This document shows positions 1-6,286 of a DNA stretch of 13,679 nucleotides, in pieces. Both the position numbers and the translations under genes were made by a program. The stretch spans positions 1 through 13,679 of the forward strand of contig DATNIY010000032.1 in NCBI GenBank assembly GCA_035604195.1. Reading direction: 5' to 3'. Positions within the stretch are counted from its first letter, which is position 1. Each line of letters opens with the position of its first letter. The DNA is from DATJLY01 sp035604195 (lineage in GTDB: Bacteria > Pseudomonadota > Alphaproteobacteria > ATCC43930 > CGMCC-115725). The notes below the pieces were generated by a model. It was not told where the DNA came from. It saw only the letters and a program-made list of their open reading frames with translations, and did no database searches.

Positions 1-62
1 CGCGATCCAATGCACCAGCGCGGGCAAATCCCCGTTCGAGAAGGGGCGGTCCGCGCAACTCT

Positions 63-83
63 CGCCGGCGCAACGGGCCGGCG
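63..83. terminator. GC-rich hairpin just after the substrate-binding protein gene
   Basis: A perfect 7-bp inverted repeat, CGCCGGC (63-69) and GCCGGCG (77-83), with a 7-nt loop begins 4 nt beyond the minus-strand stop codon at 88-90. No T-run follows on the minus strand, so it is not a canonical intrinsic terminator. It may protect the 3' end of the transcript or act with Rho. The position suggests it marks the end of the transcription unit. Confidence 0.4.
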
Positions 84-87
84 TCGT

Positions 88-1257
88 TCAGTGAGCGGTT
101 TGCGCCAGATCCCAGTCGCCGTTCTTGATCTCGAGCATCCGGAACGCCGACAGATTGAGCCCGAGGTGATCGGTCGGGGACATGTTGACGATGCCGCCCG
201 TCCCAATGAAGCCCTTGGTCTTCTCGATCTCGTCTCGGATCTTCTTGGGGTCGGCGCTGCCGGCGCGCTTTATGGCATCGACCAGGATGAAGAGCCCGTC
301 ATAGGCATGGCCGCCGAAGGTGGAGACCGGCTCGCGGGTCGCCGTCTCGTAGGTTCGCTTGTAATCGACCACCACGATCTTCTGCGGATCATTGTCGGGA
401 AGCTTATCCGCGACGAGCAGCGCCGCTGCCGGAAGCCGCACCCCCTCGGCCGCCGGACCTGCGAGATCGATGTAACTCTTGGAGGCGACGCCGTGACTCT
501 CATAGAGCGGCACGGTGATGCCGAGCTGCCGGTAGTTGCGGGTGACGATCGCTGGCCCCTGCCCGAAGCCGGGGTTCACGACCGCTTGTATGTCGGGCGT
601 GTTCTTGATTTTGGTGAGCTGCGGGGTGATGTCGCTGTCCTGCGCCCCGTAGCTCTCGTCGGCGAGGATGGTCATGCCGTAATCGCCGGCGACCTTGAGG
701 CACTGGTCGTGCATCGATTTGCCGAATGCGTCCGTGCCCGAGATCATGCCGATCTTGGTGAGGCCTCGCGCCTTCAGATCCGCGAAGATCTTCTGGCAGG
801 CCATGCGATCGGTATGCGGGGTCTTGAAGACATACTTCCGGACGGGGTCGATGATCTCGATGGCGCCGGCCAGCGAGATGAAGGGGATCTGCGCATCCTC
901 GAAGATGGGAGCCATGGCCAGTGTCGTGCCCGTGGTCGTGCCACCCACCATCGCGATTACGTGGTCTTCCTCGACGAGGCGCGTGGCGAAGGTGCGCGCC
1001 TTGTTGGGATCGCCGCCGTCGTCGTAGACCACGAGGACGATCTTCTTGCCGAGGGCGCCGCCTTCCGAATTGATCTTGTCGACATAGAGGTGGAGTGTCT
1101 TGTCCTCCGGAGAGCCAAGGAACGATGCGGGACCGGTCGCCGACAGCACGGAGCCGATCTTGAGGTCCTGAGCGGAGGCGCTTGGGCCGGTCGTCGCCAG
1201 CGCGACAGCGGCGGCGCCCGTGGCCAGAAGGAAAACAAAGCGGGTCGGCGTCTTCAT
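88..1257 (-). CDS. ABC transporter periplasmic substrate-binding protein (LivK-type), probably for an aromatic acid
   Basis: This 389-residue protein is a periplasmic binding protein of the branched-chain amino-acid (HAAT) ABC family, type I fold, which delivers ligand to a LivHMGF-like permease. Residues 1-30 form a signal peptide: basic start (MKTPTR), hydrophobic core, and an ASAQ cleavage region just before DLKIG. The mature protein opens with the family pattern GSVLSATGPASFLG, followed by a YDDGGDPNKA segment and a GGTTTGTT loop that usually lines the ligand pocket. Near the C-terminus, THEs usual FGGHAYDG stretch is present. The ATG at 1257 is supported by an AAAGGAG ribosome site about 7 nt upstream. 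No permease or ATPase genes are in the window, so the partners lie elsewhere. A ligand of benzoate or phenylacetate type is inferred from the surrounding catabolic genes; the sequence alone would also allow an amino acid or another carboxylate. Confidence 0.9.
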   Translation of the reverse strand: MKTPTRFVFLLATGAAAVALATTGPSASAQDLKIGSVLSATGPASFLGSPEDKTLHLYVDKINSEGGALGKKIVLVVYDDGGDPNKARTFATRLVEEDHVIAMVGGTTTGTTLAMAPIFEDAQIPFISLAGAIEIIDPVRKYVFKTPHTDRMACQKIFADLKARGLTKIGMISGTDAFGKSMHDQCLKVAGDYGMTILADESYGAQDSDITPQLTKIKNTPDIQAVVNPGFGQGPAIVTRNYRQLGITVPLYESHGVASKSYIDLAGPAAEGVRLPAAALLVADKLPDNDPQKIVVVDYKRTYETATREPVSTFGGHAYDGLFILVDAIKRAGSADPKKIRDEIEKTKGFIGTGGIVNMSPTDHLGLNLSAFRMLEIKNGDWDLAQTAH

Positions 1258-1357
1258 GGGTTTTCTCCTTTTGGCATTGTCGCGACGATTGCAGAGCCGT
1301 CGCGGCCAGCGGCGCTGATGGACACGGCCGAGCGGCGCCGGTCCACCCGCCGCCTTC

Positions 1358-1540
1358 TCAATAGAACGGCAGCAAGGAGGCTTCCTCGTCGTCGTCCTGG
1401 ATGTGCTTGATCCGAGCCCCGATCTCGCCGATGGACCGACCCGAAATCGCGCCGAAATCCTTCCCCGACGCGTCCGCTGGCGGGGCGTGGTTGCCGGCGG
1501 GCGCGGCGCGTCTGGTGTGAAGGGTCAGCGGTGTCGTCAT
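1358..1540 (-). CDS. Small 60-residue protein of unknown function
   Basis: I do not recognise this protein. It is 60 residues long: a basic, Pro/Ala-rich N-terminal half (MTTPLTLHTRRAAPAG) followed by a more ordered stretch (SIGEIGARIKHIQDDDEEAS) that could form one amphipathic helix, ending LLPFY. There are no cysteines, no signal peptide and no membrane segment. Codon third positions are strongly G/C, matching the neighbouring genes, which argues for real coding. The start ATG has only a weak purine-rich site upstream (CAGGGG). It lies 100 bp ahead of the substrate-binding protein gene on the same strand and downstream of a perfect FNR-type box and a TATAAT hexamer, so it is probably the first gene of that transcript. 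It could instead be a leader region without a functional protein. Confidence 0.5.
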   Translation of the reverse strand: MTTPLTLHTRRAAPAGNHAPPADASGKDFGAISGRSIGEIGARIKHIQDDDEEASLLPFY

Positions 1541-1590
1541 TTCGGCCCCTGCGGCTGGCTTGAGGCGCGGATGGCTGCTCGATTACTCCC

Positions 1591-1596
1591 ATTATA
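1591..1596 (-). promoter_or_regulatory. Candidate -10 element (TATAAT)
   Basis: The plus strand reads ATTATA here, giving a perfect TATAAT on the minus strand, about 50 bp upstream of the small-protein ATG at 1540. It would place a transcription start near 1584. No good -35 hexamer is found 16-18 bp upstream, which fits an activator-dependent promoter served by the FNR-type box at 1624-1637. The box centre would then be near -46, slightly farther than the usual -41.5 for class II FNR promoters. Confidence 0.5.
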
Positions 1597-1623
1597 CGCC
1601 AGCGCGTCTCGACCGCGCTTGCC

Positions 1624-1637
1624 TTGATCTAAATCAA
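1624..1637. promoter_or_regulatory. FNR/AadR/FixK-type box TTGAT-N4-ATCAA
   Basis: The sequence TTGATCTAAATCAA is a perfect 5+4+5 match to the FNR/Anr/FixK consensus. It lies in the gap between the Rrf2 gene (ends 1712) and the start of the small protein (1540), about 90 bp ahead of the latter, so it most likely activates the small protein and transporter genes when oxygen is low. In R. palustris the FNR relative AadR activates anaerobic aromatic degradation genes. Which FNR/CRP-family member binds here cannot be read from the site. Confidence 0.75.
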
Positions 1638-1682
1638 CACGAGACTTGGCCCCGGTCTCGCGCAACCCGCCCGACCCGCGAC

Positions 1683-1701
1683 GCGCGGGCGCAGCCCGCG
1701 C
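1683..1701. terminator. Perfect 8-bp hairpin downstream of the Rrf2 gene
   Basis: GCGCGGGC (1683-1690), loop GCA, GCCCGCGC (1694-1701) form a perfect 8-bp stem with a 3-nt loop, beginning 10 nt after the Rrf2 stop codon on the minus strand. A second stem, GCCGCGC/GCGCGGC at 1722-1739, overlaps the last Rrf2 codons. There is no T-run, so a terminator role is inferred from position and stem strength. It would separate the GNAT-Rrf2 transcript from the FNR-controlled promoter downstream. Confidence 0.5.
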
Positions 1702-1711
1702 AAGGCCCAAC

Positions 1712-2173
1712 TCAGCTTCTTGCCGCGCGCTTGCGCGGCTTTTGGTCGCCGACCGCCGCCGTCCAAGGTCGCTGATCGATGATCTTGAGCATGGTGGAAA
1801 TGGTGATCGAGCGAAAGGTCGCGAGCGCGTGCCCGTCGATCTCGTCGAGCACCAGGCGCAAGGCGCGTCCGACATCGGTGCTCGGGCGCGGATCGTCGCC
1901 GTCGGCGCGATTGGAATCGATCGGCTCGAACAGTTCCATCACATCCATTAGCGTCAGGCGTTTCGGGTTGCCGGCGAAGCGGTAGCCGCCCCCGACGCCG
2001 CGGGCGGATTCGACAATTCCGGCACGCGCGAGATCGCGCAGCACCTTCGCCAAATGGTGCAGCGAGATCCCGTACTTGTCCGCGATTTCCGCGGCCGCAA
2101 GTTGGTGCGTCGGATCGGCCGCCAGCTCGAGCACGGCAAAGAGGGCAAAAGAGGTGGCTTTCTGTAGCTTCAT
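1712..2173 (-). CDS. Rrf2-family transcriptional regulator, BadM-like, without cysteines
   Basis: This 153-residue protein is a winged-helix DNA-binding regulator of the Rrf2 family. The N-terminal MKLQKATSFALFAVLELA, the recognition region EIADKYGISLHHLAKVLRDL (about 30-49) and the wing with GVGGGYRFA are typical of the family, as is the following LMDVMELFEPI dimerisation segment. Unlike IscR or NsrR it has no cysteine at all, so it cannot bind an Fe-S cluster through thiols and more likely senses a small molecule. In R. palustris the Rrf2 protein BadM represses benzoyl-CoA reductase genes and is relieved by acetamidobenzoates made by the GNAT enzyme BadL. Here a GNAT gene lies 44 bp upstream on the same strand, supporting an equivalent role, though orthology is inferred. 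The ribosome site before the ATG is weak. The C-terminus is a basic tail (PRKRAARS). Confidence 0.85.
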   Translation of the reverse strand: MKLQKATSFALFAVLELAADPTHQLAAAEIADKYGISLHHLAKVLRDLARAGIVESARGVGGGYRFAGNPKRLTLMDVMELFEPIDSNRADGDDPRPSTDVGRALRLVLDEIDGHALATFRSITISTMLKIIDQRPWTAAVGDQKPRKRAARS

Positions 2174-2217
2174 GCGCGTTCCAGCGGTGGCTCGGGCGTC
2201 GATCCGTTCAGGCGCCG

Positions 2218-2691
2218 TCAGTCGAGCGTGGTCTCGAGTTCGATGAAGGGTCCCGCCACCATGCCTTGGCTGCGGAAGAACGACAAGATCGTGGTGTTGT
2301 CGCGCGCCAGCATCGTGCGGACGTTGACGACGCCGGTCTTGCGAAAGCAGTCGCAGATCGCATTGAAGAGCCGAGTTCCCATGCCTTTGAGGCGGCCCTT
2401 CGGACGGACCTGGATGGCGAAGATCCAGCCACAGGGCGGCGAACCGAATTCCCAGGCGCGAGTCTCGCCGATAACGAAGCCGTCGAGGCGATCCTGATGT
2501 TCCGCCACGAGAAAGAATCGCTCCTTGCGCCGCCGCGCGCCATAGCGCTCGAACATGTCGCGCCAATAGTCCGGCTTGGCAAGGCCGGTGACTTCTTCGT
2601 CGAGCGCGATGACCGACGGAATGTCGGCGGCCAGCGCAGGCCTGATGCGCAATGCCGCCTCCGCGTCAACCGTGGCGGCCGCCTTGATCAC
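2218..2691 (-). CDS. GNAT-family N-acetyltransferase, BadL-like, paired with the Rrf2 gene
   Basis: This protein of about 157 residues is a GCN5-related N-acetyltransferase. After a short leader it begins the domain with LRIRPALAADIPSVIALDEEV; the acetyl-CoA pyrophosphate loop is RLKGMG in the segment IQVRPKGRLKGMGTRLF, and the C-terminal NTTILSFFRSQGM follows the usual motif B pattern. The frame is open up to a TTG at 2742 and a GTG at 2724, but neither has a ribosome site. The GTG at 2691 is preceded by GGAGG with an 8-nt spacer, so I chose that start. It is followed 44 bp later by the Rrf2 gene on the same strand, probably one transcript. By analogy with BadL, which acetylates aminobenzoates into inducers of BadM, it may make or remove the effector of that regulator. 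The substrate is inferred, not visible in the sequence. Two related GNAT genes lie at 9724-10784. Confidence 0.82.
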   Translation of the reverse strand: MIKAAATVDAEAALRIRPALAADIPSVIALDEEVTGLAKPDYWRDMFERYGARRRKERFFLVAEHQDRLDGFVIGETRAWEFGSPPCGWIFAIQVRPKGRLKGMGTRLFNAICDCFRKTGVVNVRTMLARDNTTILSFFRSQGMVAGPFIELETTLD

Positions 2692-3043
2692 TCGCTTCGC
2701 CTCCGTTCCGTTTTGAGAGGTCACGCACCCGCGCCGCGCCAATCTCTCGCAGCATTCCCGCGCCCCGGATCGACCGGCATCCCTACGGTTTCGGCCGCCG
2801 CCGCCCGCGGCACCCGCGGGATGATCGCCGCAGTCCGCTTGACAAGCTGAACCATTCCGGCGTGAATGTAAATAAGCAAATTAGTACCGATATAGATAGT
2901 TTGCACGATCCGCGCGTTCCGCCAAGCGCTCGCCGAATGCGGTCGCGCGCTGCGGCAACGCGGTGCGCCGGTCGGGGCTCGCGCCGCTGGCATGCCTGCT
3001 GACGAGGTCAGGCTGCGGCGGGTCGCCCGGGCGGCGCGGCTGA

Positions 3044-3057
3044 TTGATCCAGATCAA
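3044..3057. promoter_or_regulatory. FNR/AadR/FixK-type box TTGAT-N4-ATCAA
   Basis: TTGATCCAGATCAA is a second perfect match to the FNR-family consensus, 77 bp before the thioesterase ATG at 3135. A CACTAT hexamer at 3082-3087 could serve as the -10 element; its centre is 34 bp from the box centre, close to the geometry of class II FNR promoters (box near -41.5 to -43.5). This predicts anaerobic activation of the thioesterase-pad-ligase operon, with the start near 3094. Confidence 0.75.
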
Positions 3058-3100
3058 ATACAGCCGGGCCGAAGCCGGGCACACTATTTCGCTAAATTGG

Positions 3101-3117
3101 TATTCGAGTACCGAATA
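3101..3117. promoter_or_regulatory. Dyad TATTCG-N5-CGAATA, candidate repressor operator
   Basis: A perfect 6-bp inverted repeat, TATTCG (3101-3106) and CGAATA (3112-3117), is separated by AGTAC. It lies between the FNR-type box and the ribosome site (GGAGG at 3124-3128), within the first bases of the predicted transcript, where a bound protein would block transcription. The Rrf2 regulator encoded at 1712-2173 is the obvious candidate binder, by analogy with BadM; this link is inferred. Confidence 0.5.
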
Positions 3118-3134
3118 AGAAATGGAGGATTGCC

Positions 3135-3557
3135 ATGAAGCCAAGTTTGGTGCCGGGAGTCGTCTTCGAGCGGCGTCTTGTCGTCGACGAATCGCAGACC
3201 ATCGGTTTCATGGGCGAGGCCGGCCGGGTCTATGCGACGCCCGCCCTGGTGTGGGACGTCGAGCGGACCTGCCGCGACGGTCTCCTCGAGCATCTTGATG
3301 CAGGCGAGGACTCCGTCGGCACGCGGATCGAGCTCGATCACCTGGCGCCGACGCTGCTCGGCATGGCGGTCGCCATCCGCGCCAGTGTCCTCGAGGTGAA
3401 GGGGCGGCTCGTCACCTTCGAGATCACCGCGCGCGATCCCCTCGACGACATCGCGCGCGGCAAGCACATGCGCTTCGTCGCCGACGTTCAGAAAACCGTC
3501 GAGCGACTCAAGGCCAAAGCTGCGAAAGCGAAAGCTGCGGGAGCGGCGCCCCCATGA
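3135..3557 (+). CDS. FlK-like hot-dog acyl-CoA thioesterase
   Basis: This 140-residue protein belongs to the fluoroacetyl-CoA thioesterase (FlK) branch of the hot-dog fold, which hydrolyses acyl-CoA to acid and CoA. The FlK catalytic residues Thr42, Glu50 and His76 have exact counterparts with identical spacing: T35 in YATPAL, E43 in WDVERT and H69 in LDHLAPT; Gly69 of FlK matches G62 in SVGTR. The gating Phe36 of FlK corresponds to A29, so specificity for fluoroacetyl-CoA is unlikely. The C-terminus is a Lys/Ala-rich tail. The ATG is preceded by GGAGG at 6 nt. It is the first gene of the plus-strand operon and its stop overlaps the padB start (ATGA). A role in releasing CoA from stalled or dead-end aromatic thioesters is inferred from this setting; the substrate cannot be told from the sequence. 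Confidence 0.82.
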   Translation: MKPSLVPGVVFERRLVVDESQTIGFMGEAGRVYATPALVWDVERTCRDGLLEHLDAGEDSVGTRIELDHLAPTLLGMAVAIRASVLEVKGRLVTFEITARDPLDDIARGKHMRFVADVQKTVERLKAKAAKAKAAGAAPP

Positions 3558-6286
3558 CAGGGGCGGCGGCCACGGCAAAGCAGGTGGCGACCTATTGCTA
3601 CCAGTGCGTTGCCGGCCCCGATCTCTTGACCGTCCGCGTCGAGGATGGGGTCGCGCTCGCGGTCGAGCCGAATTTCTGTGCCGCCGCGGTCCATCCCGGC
3701 GCAGGCCGGGTCTGCGTCAAGGCCTACGGGCTGGTGCAAAAGACCTACAACCCGCATCGCGTTCTCTCGCCGATGAAGCGCACCAATGCGAAAAAGGGGC
3801 GCGACGAGGAGCCGGGCTTCGTTCCGATCTCGTGGGATGAAGCGTTCGATCTCATCGCCGAGAAGCTCAATGGGATTCGCGCCAGCGGCCTGCTCGATGC
3901 CTCGGGCTATCCCAAAGTTGCCGCGAGCTTCGGCGGCGGCGGCACGCCGCAATCCTATATGGGAACCTTTCCCGCCTACCTTGCGGCCTGGGGGCCGGTC
4001 GATATGGGCTTTGGCAGCGGCCAAGGCGTCAAGTGCTATCACTCGGAGCATCTCTACGGCGAGCTCTGGCATCGCGCCTTCACGGTCTCGCCGGACACGC
4101 CGTCCTGCCGCTACATCATTTCGCTGGGCAGCAACACGGAAGCCTCGGGCGGCGTGGTCGGCGTCAAGCGCCACGCGGACGCCCGCATCCGCGGCCTAAA
4201 GCGCGTGCAGGTCGAGCCACATCTCTCGGTGACCGGCGCCTGCTCCGCCGAATGGGTCCCGATCCGGCCGAAGACCGACGCGGCGTTTCTCTATGCCGTC
4301 ATCCATGTGCTGCTGCACGAGACGCCGCGCGCGAGCCTCGACCTCGCCTTCCTCAAGGGGCGCACCGCCTCGCCCTACCTCGTCGGCGCCCATGGCTACT
4401 ACCTGCGCGATCCCGCCAGCGCCAAGCCGCTCGTCTGGGATCGCGTGCTCGACCGGCCGGTGCCCTACGACACGGCCGGCGCCGAGCCGGCGCTCGAAGG
4501 CAGCTTCACCGCACCGGCGATCGAGCGCGGCGCCGATGGCGAGCGCCTCGGCGACGGCGCGCTCGCCGGCACCACGGCGTTCAGCAGGCTCGTCGCGCAT
4601 ATGAGCTCCTATACGCCGGAATGGGCCGCAGAAATTTGCGACGTGCCGGCGGCGACCATGCGTCGCGTCGCCAATGAATTCATCGCGCAGGCATGTGTCG
4701 GCCAGACCGTCGAGATCGACGGCATGGTGCTGCCGTTCCGGCCCGTCGCCATAACGCTGGGCAAGACCGTCAACAACGGCTGGGGCGGTTATGAATGCTG
4801 CTGGGCGCGCACCGTGGCGGTGTCTCTCGTCGGCGCGCTCGAGGTTCCCGGCGGCACGCTTGGCACGACCGTGCGTCTCAATCGCCCGATGTCCGACCGC
4901 ATCGGCAGCGTCACGCCGGGGGTCGACGGCTTCATGGCCTACCCCTTCAATCCGACGGACCGGGAGCATTGGTCGCCGCGGCCCAATATCCGCAACGCCT
5001 ATCGCACGCTGGTGCCGCTCGCCGCCAATGGGCCGTGGAGCCAGGCGCTCGGTCCCACCCATCTTGCCTGGATGTTCCTGGACGGGACGCCCGAAGGCCT
5101 GCCCGCGGTGACGTTTCCCGAAATCTGGTTCGTCTACCGCACCAACCCCGCGATCTCGTTCTGGGATACGGCGGCGCTCGCCGAGAAGATGTCGCGCTTC
5201 CCCTTCATCGTCGCCTTTGCCTATACGCGCGACGAGACGAACCACATGGCCGATATCCTGCTACCGGAGTGCACCGACCTCGAGGGGCTGCAGCTTATCC
5301 GCATCGGCGGCACGAAGTATGTCGAGCAGTTCTGGGACGAGGAGGGTTTCGCGCTCCGCCAGCCCGTCGTCGCGGCCCGGGGCGAGACGCGCGACTTCAC
5401 TGACATCGCGACCGAGTTGGCGCAACGGACGGGCCTGCTCGAGTCCTACAACTCCGCCATCAACCGCGGCGCGGCGGGCCTGCCGCTCAAGACCGAGCGC
5501 TACGATTTCAGCATCGACGTCGCCAAGCCCCACAGCCGCGACGAGATCTGGGATGCCGCGTGCCGTGCCGCGAGCGCCGAGGTGACCGACGGGGCCGCGT
5601 CCGATGGGCTCGACTGGTACAGGACGCACGGCTTCCGCACGCGCCCCTTCACCCGGACCGATTGGTACCTCTATCCCGCGCTGGCGCGGCAGGGCTTGCG
5701 CTTCGAGCTGCCCTATCAGGAGCGGCTTTATCGCGTCGGACAGGAACTCGGACGGCGTCTGCACGAGCGCGGCATGACCTGGTGGGACAGCCAGCTCTCG
5801 GAATATCAGGCGCTGCCGGCGTGGAAGGATTTCCCCGGCCTCTGGGAAAAGGCAGTCGTCGCGATGGGCGCCCGGGCGCAGGATTTTCCGTTCTGGCTCG
5901 TCACCGCCCGCAGCATGCAATACGCCTGGGGCGCCAATGTCGGCATCGAGCTGATCCACGAAGTGGCGGCCAACGTCGCCGGCCACGGCGGGGTCGTCAT
6001 CAACGGCGATACGGCGGCCGGGCTCGGCATCGCCGAAGGCGATCTCGTCGAGATTCGCACGCCGCGCCGCGCTACGCGCGGCCGCGCCGTGCTGCGCCAG
6101 GGCATTCGCCCGGACACGCTCCTGATGGTGGGGCAGTTCGATCACTGGGCGACGCCCTACGCCCGCGATTTTGACGTCCCCAGCATGAACGCGCTGGTGC
6201 CGCTCTCGCTCGAACTCACCGATGCGACCGGCTCGGGCGCCGATCTCGTGCGCGTTGGCCTGGCGCGCGTCGGAGCCCGGCGATGA
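3554..6286 (+). CDS. padB: Phenylacetyl-CoA:acceptor oxidoreductase, large molybdopterin subunit PadB
   Basis: This 910-residue protein of the DMSO reductase family would be the catalytic subunit that oxidises phenylacetyl-CoA to phenylglyoxylate in a four-electron reaction, passing electrons through PadC and PadD to quinone. The N-terminal cluster region has C15-x2-C18, then C42 and C54 (VCVKAYG); the usual third cysteine of a CxxCxxxC motif is absent from its normal place. The domain signature TYNPHRVLSPMKR follows. C161 in GVKCYHSEH is my candidate molybdenum ligand. The VYRTNPA and DILLPECTDLEG segments are typical family loops, and residues from about 775 to 900 form the C-terminal pterin-binding domain. 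There is no twin-arginine signal, so the enzyme is cytoplasmic-facing, as expected for a CoA-thioester substrate. Its start overlaps the thioesterase stop and its stop overlaps padC. PadB identity rests on size, the PadBCD arrangement and the adjacent ligase; another CoA-thioester dehydrogenase of the family is possible. Confidence 0.85.
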   Translation: MTGAAATAKQVATYCYQCVAGPDLLTVRVEDGVALAVEPNFCAAAVHPGAGRVCVKAYGLVQKTYNPHRVLSPMKRTNAKKGRDEEPGFVPISWDEAFDLIAEKLNGIRASGLLDASGYPKVAASFGGGGTPQSYMGTFPAYLAAWGPVDMGFGSGQGVKCYHSEHLYGELWHRAFTVSPDTPSCRYIISLGSNTEASGGVVGVKRHADARIRGLKRVQVEPHLSVTGACSAEWVPIRPKTDAAFLYAVIHVLLHETPRASLDLAFLKGRTASPYLVGAHGYYLRDPASAKPLVWDRVLDRPVPYDTAGAEPALEGSFTAPAIERGADGERLGDGALAGTTAFSRLVAHMSSYTPEWAAEICDVPAATMRRVANEFIAQACVGQTVEIDGMVLPFRPVAITLGKTVNNGWGGYECCWARTVAVSLVGALEVPGGTLGTTVRLNRPMSDRIGSVTPGVDGFMAYPFNPTDREHWSPRPNIRNAYRTLVPLAANGPWSQALGPTHLAWMFLDGTPEGLPAVTFPEIWFVYRTNPAISFWDTAALAEKMSRFPFIVAFAYTRDETNHMADILLPECTDLEGLQLIRIGGTKYVEQFWDEEGFALRQPVVAARGETRDFTDIATELAQRTGLLESYNSAINRGAAGLPLKTERYDFSIDVAKPHSRDEIWDAACRAASAEVTDGAASDGLDWYRTHGFRTRPFTRTDWYLYPALARQGLRFELPYQERLYRVGQELGRRLHERGMTWWDSQLSEYQALPAWKDFPGLWEKAVVAMGARAQDFPFWLVTARSMQYAWGANVGIELIHEVAANVAGHGGVVINGDTAAGLGIAEGDLVEIRTPRRATRGRAVLRQGIRPDTLLMVGQFDHWATPYARDFDVPSMNALVPLSLELTDATGSGADLVRVGLARVGARR

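Larger units (their letters stand above)
2692..3134. other. Divergent intergenic regulatory region
   Basis: This 443-bp gap between the divergent GNAT and thioesterase genes has no convincing gene. It contains an AT-rich island at about 2862-2902, unusual against the GC-rich background and a likely promoter region for the leftward GNAT-Rrf2 transcript, then a GC-rich stretch, then the FNR-type box and the dyad listed separately. The octamer AGTACCGA occurs in both the AT-rich island (2883-2890) and the dyad (3107-3114), each time followed by A/T, which could mark one regulator acting on both promoters. Confidence 0.6.

Noticed and set aside
2..94. Open plus-strand frame running in from the left edge and ending at a TGA at 92-94, overlapping the substrate-binding protein gene end; a minus-strand frame over the same bases also lacks stops.
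   Set aside because: Only about 30 residues are visible, no motif is recognisable, and both strands are equally open in such GC-rich DNA. It may be the tail of a convergent gene, but more left-hand sequence is needed to tell.
2721..2993. Minus-strand open frame of about 90 codons in the divergent intergenic region.
   Set aside because: Pro/Ala/Arg-rich with no family resemblance, weak start context, and it runs across the AT-rich promoter-like island.
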